Shown: positions 54,970 through 63,966 of the stretch, one piece after another | How positions within the stretch are numbered: position 1 is the stretch's first letter | How the letters are laid out: the number at the start of each line of letters is the position of its first letter | The notes under the pieces: model-generated | What the model saw: only the letters and a program-made list of their open reading frames with translations | What the model was told of the DNA's origin: nothing | The model's database searches: none | Source: Psychrobium sp. MM17-31 | Lineage (GTDB): Bacteria > Pseudomonadota > Gammaproteobacteria > Enterobacterales > Psychrobiaceae | DNA: 64,000 nt | Assembly (NCBI RefSeq): GCF_022347785.1 | Contig: NZ_JAKRGA010000001.1 | Location: forward strand, 310,001 to 374,000 | Reading direction: 5' to 3' | Made by a program: the position numbers and the translations under genes

Positions 54970-55473
54970 TTATTGGTGAGCTTTGGCAATCATTGCGATA
55001 TGTGGAATATCGTCTTCTAAATACATTGGAGAGGCTTTTTCAAAGCCAAATTGATTGTAGAACTTTTCAAGCGGCTCTTGCGCTGAAATCTTTACCGGCG
55101 ATGTCGGCCATAATGACTCGACAACAGACATCGAGCGCGTCATTAAATCAAAACCCACCGTGGAACCACGACAACTCTTATCTACAATCACCCGCCCAAT
55201 ACTCGCATGTTCGGGATAGCTCACACCGGGGGCCAATACTCGGGTGTAAGCGACAATTTCTCCTTCCTTATAACCGAGTACATGACGAGTTTGCGGAGCG
55301 TGATCTTTACCGTCTATTTCTTGGTAATAACAGGTTTGCTCGACAACAAACACCGCTACCCGCAGTTGCAGTAGTTGATATAATTGATGCGTTGTTAGCT
55401 CATCAAAGGTCAAGACCTGCCAGTCAATTTCATGAGATGACACAGTCTGAGGTGACATAGTGTGGGATGACAT
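54970..55473 (-). CDS. elaA: GNAT acyltransferase ElaA
   Basis: A protein of about 167 residues in the GNAT superfamily, matching E. coli ElaA across its length (LYQLLQLRVAVFVVEQTCYYQEIDGKD, ASIGRVIVDKSCRGSTVG for acetyl-CoA binding, FYNQFGFEKASPMYLEDDIPHI). The in vivo acceptor is unknown. ATG 55473 is chosen because AAGGAG lies 4 nt upstream; the frame is open to 55521. The start region carries a 15-base tandem triplication with three candidate start codons (ATG 55473, ATG 55458, GTG 55443). Confidence 0.85.
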   Translation of the reverse strand: MSSHTMSPQTVSSHEIDWQVLTFDELTTHQLYQLLQLRVAVFVVEQTCYYQEIDGKDHAPQTRHVLGYKEGEIVAYTRVLAPGVSYPEHASIGRVIVDKSCRGSTVGFDLMTRSMSVVESLWPTSPVKISAQEPLEKFYNQFGFEKASPMYLEDDIPHIAMIAKAHQ

Positions 55474-55734
55474 AGTGCTCCTTATACAAAAGTCTAATAA
55501 CCAATCTGTGTTGGCTTGCAATGTGTGATGCCTTTCAAGGAATCATTATTTAATCCCTAGTTTGTCACATTTGGACGGCATAAGAGGCTACTATAGCGAA
55601 TATTAGATTTTAAACACACATTTTGTGGGTGAATGTTTGTTGGAATAATTGTTTAATCAGTTGCCAACACAACAACTTACATGCATTATCTCGCGTTAAA
55701 TTTATAATAATTAAAAAATCATAGGAAATTTTAA

Positions 55735-56979
55735 ATGAATGTACTTATGGGCATAGTTGGTATTATTACCCTAATCACTATCGCCGTTTTAATGTCGGAA
55801 AACCGCAAAGCGATTAACATTCGCACTGTGGTAGTGGCCTTTTTGATCCAAGCCAGTTTAGGTGCATTTGTACTATACATTCCCGCAGGCCAAAGCGTAT
55901 TAGAAGGAATTTCAGGCGCGGTGCAAGCTGTTATCGACAGCGCGCAAGAAGGTCTAAATTTCTTATTTGGCGGTCTAGTTGGCCCTAAAATGTTTGAAGT
56001 ATTTGGTGATGGCGGTTTTGTTTTTGCACTGCGCGTATTACCAATTATTATCTTCTTCTCTTCATTTATCGCCGTCCTTTACTACCTTGGCATTATGCAG
56101 AAAATTATCGCGGTGCTTGGTGGCTTACTGCAAAAAGCGATGGGAACCAGCCGCACTGAGTCGCTATCGGCGACAGCAAACGTCTTTGTTGGCCAAACGG
56201 AAGCACCTTTAGTGGTTCGTCCATACATCAAAGGCATGACCCGCTCAGAGCTATTTGCGGTGATGGTTGGTGGTTTAGCCTCAGTAGCAGGTTCAGTATT
56301 GGCAGGTTATGCAAGTCTTGGCATCGAGCTTAAATACTTGGTAGCGGCATCATTTATGGCTGCGCCAGGCGGTCTATTGATGGCAAAATTAATGGTGCCA
56401 GAAACCGAAAAGCCAAATAATGAACTAGATGACATTGAAGATGAAAGCGATGAAAAGCCTGCCAATGTGATTGAAGCTGCGGCAAGTGGCGCGAGCTCAG
56501 GTATGCAACTAGCATTAAACGTTGGCGCTATGCTGTTAGCATTCATCGGTTTAATCGCGGTAATGAATGGTTTAGTTGGCTACATCGGCTCACTGGCTGG
56601 TTACGATAACATCACTATCCAGCTTATCTTGGGTTACATTTTCTCACCATTAGCCTTCTTGATCGGTGTTCCGTGGCACGAAGCGATTCAAGCTGGTAGT
56701 TTCATCGGCCAAAAATTAGTCGTTAACGAGTTCGTGGCATACATTGATTTTGTCAATATGAAAGACTCACTATCACCTCATACGCAAGCTATTGTCACCT
56801 TTGCACTATGTGGTTTTGCAAACCTTTCATCGATTGCTATTTTGCTGGGCGGTATCGGTGCTATGGCGCCATCAAGACGTAACGAAATCGCTCGTCTTGG
56901 CTTAAAGGCAGTCGCTGCGGGTAGCCTATCAAATCTTATGAGTGCAACTATTGCAGGTTTATTCCTCTCGTTCACTTAA
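55735..56979 (+). CDS. nupC: Concentrative nucleoside transporter (NupC family)
   Basis: A 414-residue inner-membrane symporter of the CNT family. It has about 8-10 hydrophobic segments, FGDGGFVFALRVLPIIIFFSS, the conserved GQTEAPLVVRPY motif in the substrate site, and the late CGFANLSSIAILLGGIGAM motif. It brings nucleosides in with protons or sodium. An acidic hydrophilic loop (about 225-245, NNELDDIEDESDEK) sits in the middle, a variant of the family. AGGAAA lies before the ATG. Monocistronic; no CytR or CRP site was convincingly recognised. Confidence 0.92.
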   Translation: MNVLMGIVGIITLITIAVLMSENRKAINIRTVVVAFLIQASLGAFVLYIPAGQSVLEGISGAVQAVIDSAQEGLNFLFGGLVGPKMFEVFGDGGFVFALRVLPIIIFFSSFIAVLYYLGIMQKIIAVLGGLLQKAMGTSRTESLSATANVFVGQTEAPLVVRPYIKGMTRSELFAVMVGGLASVAGSVLAGYASLGIELKYLVAASFMAAPGGLLMAKLMVPETEKPNNELDDIEDESDEKPANVIEAAASGASSGMQLALNVGAMLLAFIGLIAVMNGLVGYIGSLAGYDNITIQLILGYIFSPLAFLIGVPWHEAIQAGSFIGQKLVVNEFVAYIDFVNMKDSLSPHTQAIVTFALCGFANLSSIAILLGGIGAMAPSRRNEIARLGLKAVAAGSLSNLMSATIAGLFLSFT

Positions 56980-57246
56980 CAAATTAAGTCATCTGGCTGC
57001 GTCTATCACTGGCGCAGCTACGCTTTATTCTCTGTTTATCTCTTCAAGTAATTCCCCATATTAATAAGGCATCAACGCCAAAAAAGATTGATTAATATCA
57101 GTTTATGTAAGATATTGTCCCAACACGAATTATGACTTACTCAGCGCCATTCAATTCGGTTGCAGAGCCTATTTAACTATCACTGTTTGGATATATGGTG
57201 AATTGGTTCACTGATCCGCAGTCACTAAACTAAGATATACGGATAT

Positions 57247-60200
57247 ATGAGCAAGAATTTAACGAAAGTTAAAATTGTCGGTGCCATCGTTTGTTTTTTG
57301 GTGTTATTTTTTGCCATTAATTTTTGGTCTGATATTTCTCAGAAAATTCTAAACCGTCAAAAGAACTCGTTAATTCAAGAGCTAACCATTGCCAACGCAA
57401 TCCAAGTAGAGAATCTTCTCAATGGTGCGGTAAGCTCGTCTAAGATCATCGAAGCTGAACTCAAACTGCATCCAAATGATTTGCACGATCTATCGGTGTT
57501 AGCCAACGTTATTGTTAACAAATATCCAGAGCTCGATCAGATCCGTCTATCGCCAAACAACATTACCACTCACGTATTTCCCGCCAGTGCCAGTGCTAAG
57601 TATGTAGGCAAGGTTATTGTTTCACCTTTTTTGCAACCAAATGGTAGCGAGCAGTACAACGCATTTTTATCAATACCACAGATTATTAATGGTGATTACG
57701 TCGTCAAGAGCCATATTCCAGTCACCATCAATGATGAGCACTGGGGCTATGTTACTTATCACATTAACCTAACGACATTATTTACTAAAATTCAGCTCAA
57801 TCAGCTCGATACCAGCCAATATAGCTATCAAGTTGTGCATCAAGGCACTTTTAATAAATCAACCGTTCTCGCGGAATCGGAGTCGCCGCTGAGCAAAGAC
57901 TACTACTCTGCGGCTATTCGCGTGCCCAACAATGCGTGGTATCTCAAACTTAGCGCCAATGCCAATAGTGACAATCCACTGTCTATTATTAACCTCGTGT
58001 TTAGCATTATGCTGGCATCTGTTTTTACCTTGATTGGTTTTTTAGGAATTTCAGAGCCTTCACGCCTACGCAATAGTATGAAGCGCTTAATTCAGCGCTT
58101 TGAATATCAGCAACTGATCCTCAATCAAGTGCTCGATAATGTCACCGATGAAGTGTACATCTCAGATCGTAACGGCAAGGTTTATCTCAATAGTGGCAAT
58201 GCTAAAGACAACCATCACATTCCGTCAAACATCTTATTGGAGAATATTCACAAGCGCTCAAATGATAACTGCGTTTTTGAGCCAGATAGCAAAACCCCCA
58301 TTGATCCTAGTCAGCATCCGATTAATCGCGCCCTATTTAACAACGAAACCATCATCAAGAAAGTAAAACTCATGCCAACCAATGAGCCGAGTTACATGAT
58401 GGAGTTGCGATCTCAGCCTATTTTCGATGCTCTATACAATAAGGTAGGCGCTTTGTGTATTGGCCAGCGGCTCGAATCTGAAAGCGAAGCGCCAACACCT
58501 AACACCAGCCGTAATGTTATTTTAGATATGTTAGCTCATGACAAACCGTTAAAGAGTGTGTTTGAACATATTATTAGTGATACTCAAAACAATCTCGACG
58601 ATGTTGTCGCGGCAATTACCCTCATTAACACTAAAACCCAACAAATTAGTGATGTCATTAGTAAAGATCTCCCCACTTTCTATGTTGATTCGCTACTAGG
58701 TATGAAAGTGGAAGACCGGGTAATGTCCAATTGCAGCGCTATCTACCACGATAAATTAACCATAGTGGAAGATATCGAGGTGCATCCATTCTGGGTCGAT
58801 TACAAAGAGCTAGCGCGCCAAGCAAAATTTCGCTCGTGTTGGTCACAACCTATCCACGATACCAATAATAACGTGTTAGGCACCTTAGATATCTACAGTG
58901 CTAAAGTGAATCAAACGGCACCTGCCGATATTATGATCCTCAAAGAAGCGGCAATCTTGTGCTCCTTAACCCTAGAGCGACATCGCGACAGTCATCGATT
59001 ACAGAAGATGTCATTGGCAGTACAACATAGCTCTAATGCGGTAATTATCACCGATAGCGCAGGGATCATTGAATACATTAATCCTCATTACACCAAAGTC
59101 ACTGGCTATGCCCCCGTTGAAAAATTAGGGACATTAATTCCAGTTTTTGACCACAACATTACCCCTAGCCATATCGTCAATGACATCAATCAGCATTTAG
59201 CTGTAAGCAACAAATGGCAAGGGGAATTAAAAGGCCAAACTAAAAAACGTGGCGATTATTGGGCAATGGTCAGTGTGACGCCAATCCTTGGCCCCGATCA
59301 GCGTATCAATCACCTTGTATTCGTTTTGGAAGACATTACCCAAATTAACCAAAGTGTTAGCCGTATTGACTATCACAACTCCCACGATCCGCTAACCAAT
59401 TTATACAACCGTCAGGCGTTTGAACATCGATTACAATTTTTATTTACTCGCGCTCAAGAAGATGTTCGTACACACGCTTTATGCGCCATCAATATCGATC
59501 AATACAATTACTTAGATCAACAATATGGTTATCAGGCCAGTGATGAGTTACTACGCCAAGTGAGTCAAATCTTGAGTCAACAACTCAGACGCCGCGATAC
59601 CCTCGCCCGTCTTGGCAGCGATCAATTTGTGGTACTGATGGAAGATTGTGATAGTACCAGCGCCATGGGCACCGCCAAAGAATTAACCGCACGCATGGAA
59701 GGCTTTAAATTTGATTGGGGCAATCAGTCATTTGATATTTCGCTAAGTGTCGGTATTAGCGAAGTAACTAGTCAAAGTGAGTCACCAGTTCAAGTGTGTC
59801 GCCAAGCAGATATGGCTTGTAATAAGGTCAAAACCTTGCCTAATCAAACTGTACTTATCTTCCAAGAAAGCGGTGAGGCAATGCCATTAAGTGGCGATAT
59901 GTTCTGGGCTGAACAAATAAAACTTGCCCTCAAAGAACAGCAATTCCTGCTTTACGTGCAGCCCATTGTCGCGATTAATCAAAGCGTTTCGCAACGCTAC
60001 GAAGTATTACTGCGCCTTCGTGATAGTAAGGGTAACCTAGTTAACCCCGACATATTTCTACCGGCAGCAGCGCGTTACAATCTCAGTTTGGCGATTGACA
60101 AATGGGTTATCGAACAAACGTTAATCTGGTGTCAAAACAACCCTGAATCGATGGCTAATATCGAAAAAATATCGATTAACCTTAGTAGCGATGCGCTAAC

Positions 60201-60648
60201 AGACGAGTCCTTTACCTTTTATTTGATTGAGCTATCAGCGCTCTATCCTGAGTTATTTAATACATTAATGTTCGAGTTTAGTGAATATCACTTATTGAGT
60301 AATATTGCTCATAGCAAGCGATTCATCGAGGCCTTATCTCACACAGGTTGTGAATTTAGCATCGATAATTTCGGACGCGGTTTATCGTCTTTCAGCCATT
60401 TACGAGAACTTCCTGTCAGCAATATTAAAATCGACGGTGAATTAATAAAATCGCTCATCAGTGATCCGATAGCCGGAGCAACTTTACAATCTATCTTACA
60501 TTTAAGTGAGGCCTTGGCTATTGATATCGTGGCAACAAACGTCGAGAATGACCGCATTGCCAATAAATTGCGCGATTACAATATTAATTACGCGCAAGGC
60601 TTTTTGCTAGGTGAACCCTTCTTACTGACAACAATGAGAAAACAATAA
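57247..60648 (+). CDS. Multidomain GGDEF/EAL protein with degenerate motifs
   Basis: An 1133-residue inner-membrane protein. Helices at about 8-27 and 246-270 enclose a periplasmic sensor of about 215 residues. Then follow a GAF-type region (about 420-575), PAS (about 588-705), GGDEF (about 710-870) and EAL (about 885-1130). The GGDEF site reads GSDQF (790-794), so cyclase activity is unlikely, though an RxxD site remains. The EAL signature is EVL (Glu919) and the DDFG metal motif is DNFG (1040-1043), so phosphodiesterase activity is doubtful. A c-di-GMP-binding or protein-binding role, as in LapD- or CsrD-like proteins, is plausible. The next gene begins 1 base after the stop. Confidence 0.88.
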   Translation: MSKNLTKVKIVGAIVCFLVLFFAINFWSDISQKILNRQKNSLIQELTIANAIQVENLLNGAVSSSKIIEAELKLHPNDLHDLSVLANVIVNKYPELDQIRLSPNNITTHVFPASASAKYVGKVIVSPFLQPNGSEQYNAFLSIPQIINGDYVVKSHIPVTINDEHWGYVTYHINLTTLFTKIQLNQLDTSQYSYQVVHQGTFNKSTVLAESESPLSKDYYSAAIRVPNNAWYLKLSANANSDNPLSIINLVFSIMLASVFTLIGFLGISEPSRLRNSMKRLIQRFEYQQLILNQVLDNVTDEVYISDRNGKVYLNSGNAKDNHHIPSNILLENIHKRSNDNCVFEPDSKTPIDPSQHPINRALFNNETIIKKVKLMPTNEPSYMMELRSQPIFDALYNKVGALCIGQRLESESEAPTPNTSRNVILDMLAHDKPLKSVFEHIISDTQNNLDDVVAAITLINTKTQQISDVISKDLPTFYVDSLLGMKVEDRVMSNCSAIYHDKLTIVEDIEVHPFWVDYKELARQAKFRSCWSQPIHDTNNNVLGTLDIYSAKVNQTAPADIMILKEAAILCSLTLERHRDSHRLQKMSLAVQHSSNAVIITDSAGIIEYINPHYTKVTGYAPVEKLGTLIPVFDHNITPSHIVNDINQHLAVSNKWQGELKGQTKKRGDYWAMVSVTPILGPDQRINHLVFVLEDITQINQSVSRIDYHNSHDPLTNLYNRQAFEHRLQFLFTRAQEDVRTHALCAINIDQYNYLDQQYGYQASDELLRQVSQILSQQLRRRDTLARLGSDQFVVLMEDCDSTSAMGTAKELTARMEGFKFDWGNQSFDISLSVGISEVTSQSESPVQVCRQADMACNKVKTLPNQTVLIFQESGEAMPLSGDMFWAEQIKLALKEQQFLLYVQPIVAINQSVSQRYEVLLRLRDSKGNLVNPDIFLPAAARYNLSLAIDKWVIEQTLIWCQNNPESMANIEKISINLSSDALTDESFTFYLIELSALYPELFNTLMFEFSEYHLLSNIAHSKRFIEALSHTGCEFSIDNFGRGLSSFSHLRELPVSNIKIDGELIKSLISDPIAGATLQSILHLSEALAIDIVATNVENDRIANKLRDYNINYAQGFLLGEPFLLTTMRKQ

Positions 60649-60649
60649 T

Positions 60650-60841
60650 ATGTCAAAATCTATTTTCGCCGCGAGTCTCGCACTCGCCCTAACCGCTTGC
60701 GCGACTACAGCTAATAACACAGCAACTAGCGCTAGTTCGAATACTGACTGCCAGCAACTCAAATCGAAGATAGCAGCTAAAGATACCCCTGCCACCACAA
60801 AATCGACATTAGAAGCCTATTACAATAAGCAATGTCAGTAG
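60650..60841 (+). CDS. Small lipoprotein
   Basis: A 63-residue protein with a lipoprotein signal: hydrophobic segment then LTAC (Cys17 as the lipidated residue), followed by a Thr/Ala/Ser/Asn linker and a short helical tail with two Cys (DCQQLKSKI, NKQCQ) likely to be disulfide-bonded. Its ATG is 1 base after the GGDEF/EAL stop, so the genes are co-transcribed. With Ala after Cys the outer membrane is the likely destination. No family recognised. Confidence 0.8.
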   Translation: MSKSIFAASLALALTACATTANNTATSASSNTDCQQLKSKIAAKDTPATTKSTLEAYYNKQCQ

Positions 60842-60860
60842 TTGCTACCTGAAGTTCAAC

Positions 60861-61568
60861 GTGACTGCTTTTGCCAAACAATTGATCTTAAACGTGCTGT
60901 GGCTAATTACAGCGCTGCTATTAGTTATCGGTTTAACTCAACCGATGTTTACTTTCACCCATTTCTATTTTTTCGACGATACATTTTCACTCGTCGACGG
61001 TATTTTTCATCTTGCTGCGCAAGGCGAATTTATCTTGTTTGGTTTGCTATTTCTGTTCAGCCTTGTAATGCCTGTGGTTAAAATGCTGATGCTGCTTTAC
61101 AACATTAATGCTGGACAATTGCTTTCATCTAAACAGCGACTCCATCTCGATAAAATCTCCAAACTAGGCAAGTGGTCAATGTTGGATGTTTACGTCATCG
61201 CGATTCTTGCAGTGACAGTGAAGCTGGGGATGATAGCGTCAGTAGCCATTCACTTTGGCCTTGTCGCTTTTGCTGTGTCTGTAACGCTGAGTATGCTGTT
61301 GCCACTGGCAATCTCTGCGCTCTATCATCGAAAGTCACCTTTGCAAATTGACCACGACACGGCCATTACTTGGCGCAGTGAAGCTGAGATTATGGCGGAA
61401 GATCATATAATCGATGCCCTCAAGTTATCACAGCCTCTCGCTTTAGAAGCTGGTGAATTTAAAGCGCAACTCATCGACGTATACGACAAACAGGGAGTAT
61501 GGCAGGTAAAGGCTCACATAGCGCAAAATGAAAGCGACTGGCTACTGTTGCCAATAGCCAGCCGTTAA
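60861..61568 (+). CDS. PqiA-domain membrane protein
   Basis: A 235-residue protein starting at GTG (60861). It has about four hydrophobic segments and the PqiA-domain signature KLGKWSMLDVYVIAILAVTVKLG, but only one PqiA unit rather than the tandem pair of E. coli PqiA. PqiA/YebS proteins act with MCE-domain proteins in envelope lipid transport; no MCE gene is adjacent. A soluble C-terminal tail of about 60 residues follows the last helix. It starts 19 bases after the lipoprotein gene, which suggests one operon with the GGDEF/EAL protein. Confidence 0.82.
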   Translation: MTAFAKQLILNVLWLITALLLVIGLTQPMFTFTHFYFFDDTFSLVDGIFHLAAQGEFILFGLLFLFSLVMPVVKMLMLLYNINAGQLLSSKQRLHLDKISKLGKWSMLDVYVIAILAVTVKLGMIASVAIHFGLVAFAVSVTLSMLLPLAISALYHRKSPLQIDHDTAITWRSEAEIMAEDHIIDALKLSQPLALEAGEFKAQLIDVYDKQGVWQVKAHIAQNESDWLLLPIASR

Positions 61569-61585
61569 ACGCTAATCCTACGTAT

Positions 61586-62239
61586 CTAAGAAGCGTCAGC
61601 CTGCTTTTCAGGTACTGCATTTGCAAACGCATCAAGCGCGAGACAGCGCTTTTCTATCGCCGCAATTGTTGGGTAATCATCTAGCGACAATCCAAAGCGG
61701 TGGGCGTTGTAGAGCTGCGGAATTAAGCATACATCGACGAGACTAACCTCATTACCAACACAAAATTTACCCGCAGATTTTGCGAGTTTCTTTTCTAATG
61801 CGCTAAAGCCAGTTGTCATCCAATGGCGCATCCATGTTGCTTTATCTTCCGCTTCAAATGACGCCACATCACCTAAGTGCTGCACCACGCGTAAGTTATT
61901 TAACGGGTGGATATCACAGCAAATATCCTGCGCTAACGAACGAATTAAGGCGCGCTCTAGTGGCGACTTACCTACCAAAGAACTCTCACCAAACACTTCA
62001 TCAAGATATTCAATAATCGCCATTGATTGTGTAATCACCACAGGCTCATAGCGTGTTTTATCTTCCAACGTTGGCACTAAATGACTTGGATTTAGTGCAT
62101 CATAGTCATTTAAGTGCTGCTCTCCGCCGTTTTTAACTAAATGTACACTGCGATGCTCATGTGTTAAATCTAACAGGTTCAATACGATACGGACGCGATA
62201 AGCGGCACTCGAGCGCCAATACCCATGTAAAATCAACAT
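61586..62239 (-). CDS. maiA: Maleylacetoacetate isomerase (GST zeta class)
   Basis: A 217-residue zeta-class glutathione S-transferase. The active-site motif is SSAAYRVRI (typical SSxxxRVRI), the thioredoxin-like half ends near residue 85, and the helical half has the LVDVCLIPQLYNAHRFG signature. It isomerises maleylacetoacetate to fumarylacetoacetate with glutathione, in tyrosine degradation. It begins 2 bases after the tyrR stop, so it is co-transcribed with and probably controlled by TyrR. The partner genes hmgA and fahA are not in this window. Confidence 0.9.
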   Translation of the reverse strand: MLILHGYWRSSAAYRVRIVLNLLDLTHEHRSVHLVKNGGEQHLNDYDALNPSHLVPTLEDKTRYEPVVITQSMAIIEYLDEVFGESSLVGKSPLERALIRSLAQDICCDIHPLNNLRVVQHLGDVASFEAEDKATWMRHWMTTGFSALEKKLAKSAGKFCVGNEVSLVDVCLIPQLYNAHRFGLSLDDYPTIAAIEKRCLALDAFANAVPEKQADAS

Positions 62240-62241
62240 AT

Positions 62242-63822
62242 CTAAGACTCTCCGTTATTTGAATTGTTTAAGGTATTTTTATTAATACCGTAGTCTCGTA
62301 ACTTGTTGGCTATCGCCGTATGGGATACGCCAAGCTTTTTCGCCAACAATCGCGTGCTTGGATAGGCGGGATATAAGCGTTTAAGTAAATTCGCTTCAAA
62401 CTGCTTGGTTGCTTGATCTAGAGTCCCTTCAAACTCACAGTCGTAATAGCCGAAATCTTTACTATAAGATGGCAACTCTAGCTCGGCGACATCAACTTCA
62501 ATTGCATCTAACGATTGGCTGACACCGCGATAAATTGCGTTCTTAAGCTGCCTAATGTTACCCGGCCAACTGTAATCTTGGATATGACGTTTCGCATCGA
62601 TCGATAAACGTTGCGCGCTACTATTGAGCTTAAGGGCATAATAAGCCAGAAAGGTCTCCGCCAGTGGAATAATATCTTGCTTGCGTTGCAACAGCGGCAA
62701 TAAATTAATCTGCAACACATTAATGCGATAATACAAATCCTCTCTGAATTTGCCCGTTTGAATCAGCTGACTTAAGTCTTGCTGTGACGCGCAAATAATT
62801 CGAATATCTACGGTGACTTCTTCATCACCACCAACACGTCTAAACTTATTTGATTCAATCAAACGCACCAATTTGACTTGCATCAGCGGGGTCATTTCAG
62901 CAATTTCATCAAAGAACAAGGTACCGCCTTGCGCTTTTTCAATAAGCCCTTGCTTACCTTCTAAACGCTTAGACACCGAATTCGGCGCATAGCCAAACAG
63001 CTCAGATTCAGCCACTTCATCGGGAATAGCGGCGCAGTTGATTGCAATAAACGGCTTATCGCGACGATCGCTATGCTCATGACAAGCACGTGCCAACACT
63101 TCTTTACCCGTTCCAGTATCACCAGAAATAAGAAGCGGCGCATCCAGTACCGCGTGTTGCTTGGCTGTGGCGACTACCTCTTTCATGGCCGGGGAAAATG
63201 CTAACACGTTAGCAAAGCTATTCTCAGGAGCGGATTTAAGGGCGTTATATTGCTTATCGATGCGCTGTGAAGACTTGAGTAAAATAACCGCACCAGTGAC
63301 AATTTTTTTGTCATCAACGTCAGGCAGATAGACAGGTATAATCTCTGCCAAATACTCGATTTTCTCAACGCTCACCCGTGATGCCAATGGCGAGACATCT
63401 TTGCTAGCTAACCATTTGCTAAATGAAAAGCCTGACACCCAATTATTTAATGGTTCTTTATCGCTTGACGACTCATCTTCGCCAATTAACTTTAACGCCG
63501 CATCATTGGCACGGGTAATTTGCCCTTTTAAGTCAATCGAAAAAATTGGATCAGGCAGATTCTTGAGTAACGTAAGTAAACCGTAATGCTCTTGCTCTGA
63601 AGGCATATGCGATACGGCACGAACGTCATTAACCCCGACAATTTTCCGAATGGATTGCATAAGCTTTTGAAAGTCGGAAAATTCAATTTCGGGAAAATGA
63701 ACGTAGACACGGCCAGTTTGGTCAGCGTCAATACCACGTAGATTAAGATTAAAACTCGCCAGTAATCCCAAAATTTCTTGGGCAATACCTAAACGATTTT
63801 CACAAAGAACTTCTAAACGCAC
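62242..63822 (-). CDS. tyrR: Transcriptional regulator TyrR
   Basis: A protein of about 526 residues resembling E. coli TyrR (513). Order: ACT domain (about 1-75), PAS (about 80-190), AAA+ domain (ISGDTGTGKEV, FFDEIAEM), and a C-terminal helix-turn-helix (STRLLAKKLGVSHTAIANKLRDYG). At the position of the sigma-54 contact loop it reads ELFGYAPNSV, not GAFTGA, as in TyrR, so it acts with sigma-70. GTG 63822 gives MRLEVLCENRLG, matching E. coli MRLEVFCEDRLG, with GAAGAG upstream; a TTG at 63840 is less likely. It senses aromatic amino acids and controls their metabolism. Operon with maiA. Confidence 0.95.
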   Translation of the reverse strand: MRLEVLCENRLGIAQEILGLLASFNLNLRGIDADQTGRVYVHFPEIEFSDFQKLMQSIRKIVGVNDVRAVSHMPSEQEHYGLLTLLKNLPDPIFSIDLKGQITRANDAALKLIGEDESSSDKEPLNNWVSGFSFSKWLASKDVSPLASRVSVEKIEYLAEIIPVYLPDVDDKKIVTGAVILLKSSQRIDKQYNALKSAPENSFANVLAFSPAMKEVVATAKQHAVLDAPLLISGDTGTGKEVLARACHEHSDRRDKPFIAINCAAIPDEVAESELFGYAPNSVSKRLEGKQGLIEKAQGGTLFFDEIAEMTPLMQVKLVRLIESNKFRRVGGDEEVTVDIRIICASQQDLSQLIQTGKFREDLYYRINVLQINLLPLLQRKQDIIPLAETFLAYYALKLNSSAQRLSIDAKRHIQDYSWPGNIRQLKNAIYRGVSQSLDAIEVDVAELELPSYSKDFGYYDCEFEGTLDQATKQFEANLLKRLYPAYPSTRLLAKKLGVSHTAIANKLRDYGINKNTLNNSNNGES

Positions 63823-63855
63823 GATATGCTCTTCTATCAAACAAATAAACGAAAG

Positions 63856-63873
63856 TGTAAACCTTTCTTTACT
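63856..63873. promoter_or_regulatory. TyrR box before tyrR
   Basis: TGTAAACCTTTCTTTACT matches the TyrR box TGTAAA-N6-TTTACA at 11 of 12 fixed positions. It lies 34-51 bases upstream of the tyrR start, which fits autoregulation. Confidence 0.75.
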
Positions 63874-63926
63874 GTTGATGCAAGGGCAAAAATGAAATGT
63901 TACAAAGTGGAAATGAGTGAATAAAC

Positions 63927-63953
63927 AATGGCTAACCAGAGCGGTTAGCCATT
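63927..63953 (-). terminator. Hairpin after the right-edge gene
   Basis: A perfect 11-bp stem AATGGCTAACC/GGTTAGCCATT with a 5-nt loop. It follows, on the minus strand, a possible stop codon at 63967, so it may be the terminator of the gene cut by the right edge. The U-tract is poor. Confidence 0.6.
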
Positions 63954-63966
63954 ATAAACGAGACAG

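Noticed and set aside
54993-55460. 155-codon open frame on the plus strand, antisense to elaA
   Set aside because: It lies wholly opposite a well-matched GNAT gene, has no ribosome site and no recognisable protein features.
55522-55734. CRP or CytR operator before nupC
   Set aside because: I looked for TGTGA-N6-TCACA in the spacer and found only partial half-sites, not enough to call.
60842-61081. 79-codon open frame overlapping the PqiA-domain gene
   Set aside because: The PqiA-domain frame covers the same bases with clear family motifs; this one is an out-of-frame shadow.
62242-63822. Sigma-54-dependent activator like the one at 48749
   Set aside because: The AAA+ domain lacks GAFTGA and the ACT-PAS-AAA-HTH order identifies TyrR, which acts with sigma-70.
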